Notes under the pieces: generated by a model
The model's input: only the letters and a program-made list of their open reading frames with translations
What the model was told of the DNA's origin: nothing
The model's database searches: none
Made by a program: the position numbers and the translations under genes
Source: Chitinophagaceae bacterium
GTDB lineage: Bacteria > Bacteroidota > Bacteroidia > Chitinophagales > Chitinophagaceae
Length of the DNA: 43,621 nucleotides
NCBI GenBank assembly: GCA_019455085.1
Contig: JACFNA010000005.1
Coordinates: 1 to 43,621, forward strand
Reading direction: 5' to 3'
Shown here: piece by piece, positions 42,389 to 43,621 of the stretch
Position numbering within the stretch: the stretch's first letter is position 1
Layout: every line of letters starts with the position of its first letter

Positions 42389-43621
42389 TTATCTGTTTTG
42401 ATTAGTCACTTGTTTTTCGGAGAGTGCCCATCGTGTTACTTTTTCCGGAACGGGTATCATTGCTTTGTACAGGCTATCTTCTATCTCTCCACGTATGTTC
42501 ATGGTAGATAGCTTGAGGTTGGTGCCACCATCCGGATTGACACGGTTACTCAAAAATACGTAAACAAGGTTGTATTCCGGGTCAACCCAGATACAGGTAC
42601 CCGTGTAGCCTGTATGCCCATAGGTGAGCGGAGATGCAAACCGTGAGGGATAAGGGTCCTTGTCGGCTGTGGTATAATTGTCCTTTTGGGGTTTATCAAA
42701 TCCGATACCCCTTCTGCTGATAGCGCTGTTGTATGCTGTGAACAGGTTGATTGTAGAGGGTTTGAGGTACTGCCTGCCACCGAATGTGCCTCCATTGAGC
42801 AACATCTGCAGGAGTGCTGCCATATCCCCCGCTGTACTGAACAGCCCTGCATGTCCGGCGATACCACCAAAGAGAGCCGATCCCGGGTCGTGCACATCTC
42901 CGTGGAGATGCTGCATTCTGAAGGTCTTTTCAAATTCAGTAGGCACTATCCTGTTAGTATCAAATTTCTCTCTTGGCCTGAATCCTGTAGATCTAAGTCC
43001 CATCGGTTTGTAAAAAGTCTCAGCGGTATATTCATCAAGGCTCATACCTGAAATGGCTTCTACAATCTTCCCCAGAAAGATGAAATCGTTATCACTATAG
43101 ATGTATTTATCCTGTGGGCCCAGCTTACTGTCGAGGATTCTTTGATAAATAGAGTCTTCGTAATCAGTTCTCAGATAGAGGTTTTGTGCGACACGGATAC
43201 TGAACTCATTACTTTTTTCACTTCTGAAATACCGGGGCAATGGTGCCCCTGTCTTCTCATCTATCATTGTTTTGAAGAATGGGATGTATGCCACAAGGCC
43301 TGCCTGATGAAGCAATATCTTTTCAATATTCAGATTTTTCTTATCACTCTTCCTTACCCAGGGGAGGTAGGTGCCCAGCGTCTTGTCAAGTTTTATTTTC
43401 CCTTCGTCGTATAGTTTCATTACGCTCAGGGTAGTAGCAAGTATTTTGGTTACTGAGGCAAGGTCGAAAATTGACCGGGTGTTTATTTCATCAGCTTCAC
43501 CGTAGTTATAAGTGCCAAAGGATTTTTCATAAAAAACTTTTCCATCCTTCGCTGCCAGTACTACACTTCCGGGGAATGCTCCTTTGGCTATACCGTTAAG
43601 TACTATGGAGTCAATAGCCAT
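42389..43621 (-). CDS. Serine hydrolase (class C beta-lactamase type), N-terminus beyond window
   Basis: The visible 410 residues form a beta-lactamase/penicillin-binding-protein-type fold. The nucleophile motif is SVTK in FDLASVTKIL. YSDNDFIFLGKI stands in place of the usual YxN, and the third motif is HTG in YGHTGYTGT. The reading frame is open to the window edge, and the ATG at the very end (43621-43619) is likely an internal codon. In Bacteroidota, domains beginning IDSIVLNGIAKGAFPGSVVL are often the C-terminal part of a roughly 1000-residue protein with an N-terminal family 3 glycoside hydrolase, so this may be a peptidoglycan-recycling fusion. acs begins 12 nt downstream. Confidence 0.82.
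   Translation of the reverse strand: MAIDSIVLNGIAKGAFPGSVVLAAKDGKVFYEKSFGTYNYGEADEINTRSIFDLASVTKILATTLSVMKLYDEGKIKLDKTLGTYLPWVRKSDKKNLNIEKILLHQAGLVAYIPFFKTMIDEKTGAPLPRYFRSEKSNEFSIRVAQNLYLRTDYEDSIYQRILDSKLGPQDKYIYSDNDFIFLGKIVEAISGMSLDEYTAETFYKPMGLRSTGFRPREKFDTNRIVPTEFEKTFRMQHLHGDVHDPGSALFGGIAGHAGLFSTAGDMAALLQMLLNGGTFGGRQYLKPSTINLFTAYNSAISRRGIGFDKPQKDNYTTADKDPYPSRFASPLTYGHTGYTGTCIWVDPEYNLVYVFLSNRVNPDGGTNLKLSTMNIRGEIEDSLYKAMIPVPEKVTRWALSEKQVTNQNR

Overview
The window reads as chromosomal DNA of a Bacteroidota bacterium, most like the Chitinophagaceae and relatives. This rests on three things: type IX secretion cargo with C-terminal sorting domains plus a PorT-like protein; TAnnTTTG -7 promoter boxes with A-rich rather than Shine-Dalgarno leaders; and family-level resemblance of AtpG, LysA, the DUF4476-type protein and the ubiE-porT pair. 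No tRNA, rRNA or CRISPR array was seen.

Layout. 1-2348 is an accessory island. A tyrosine recombinase (minus strand) is followed, in its own reading direction, by a one-gene segment bounded by perfectly complementary 10-bp ends (GGCCTATAAC / GTTATAGGCC) and by a large nested-hairpin repeat whose end recurs at the window's left edge. This looks like a gene cassette with oversized attC-like sites and is the best candidate for an under-described system. 2552-6855 holds a type II NADH dehydrogenase, a methyltransferase and an ABC-F ATPase. 6917-11033 is a tight minus-strand run atpG-scpB-lysA-FAD amino-acid dehydrogenase, in which atpG carries one in-frame TAG. A 40-bp tandem palindromic repeat separates it from an M1 aminopeptidase. 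13920-17498 holds a DUF4476-type protein, truA and a beta-CASP nuclease-like protein.

17780-22475 looks like an envelope-sensing operon: a Gly-rich outer-membrane beta-barrel, an ECF sigma factor, a probable anti-sigma protein and two Spy/CpxP-like periplasmic proteins. 22545-24691 has engB divergent from ubiE-porT. 24818-33121 has a giant SprB-like adhesin with a type B sorting domain, a TPR lipoprotein, prfC, and a small secreted protein paired with a type IX-secreted metalloprotease. 33386-43621 has a YkuK-like RNase H fold protein, a secreted unknown, queA, an MtfA-like peptidase, an M28 aminopeptidase, an M23 peptidase with a sorting domain, acs, and the C-terminal part of a serine hydrolase cut by the window edge.

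Besides the cassette, three features stand out. The nonsense codon in atpG lies in an otherwise intact frame. Three genes (DUF4476, ubiE, queA) have a perfect -7 box exactly 4 nt before the start codon, which predicts leaderless mRNAs. The window also holds a PorT-like secretion component and three of its likely cargo proteins.
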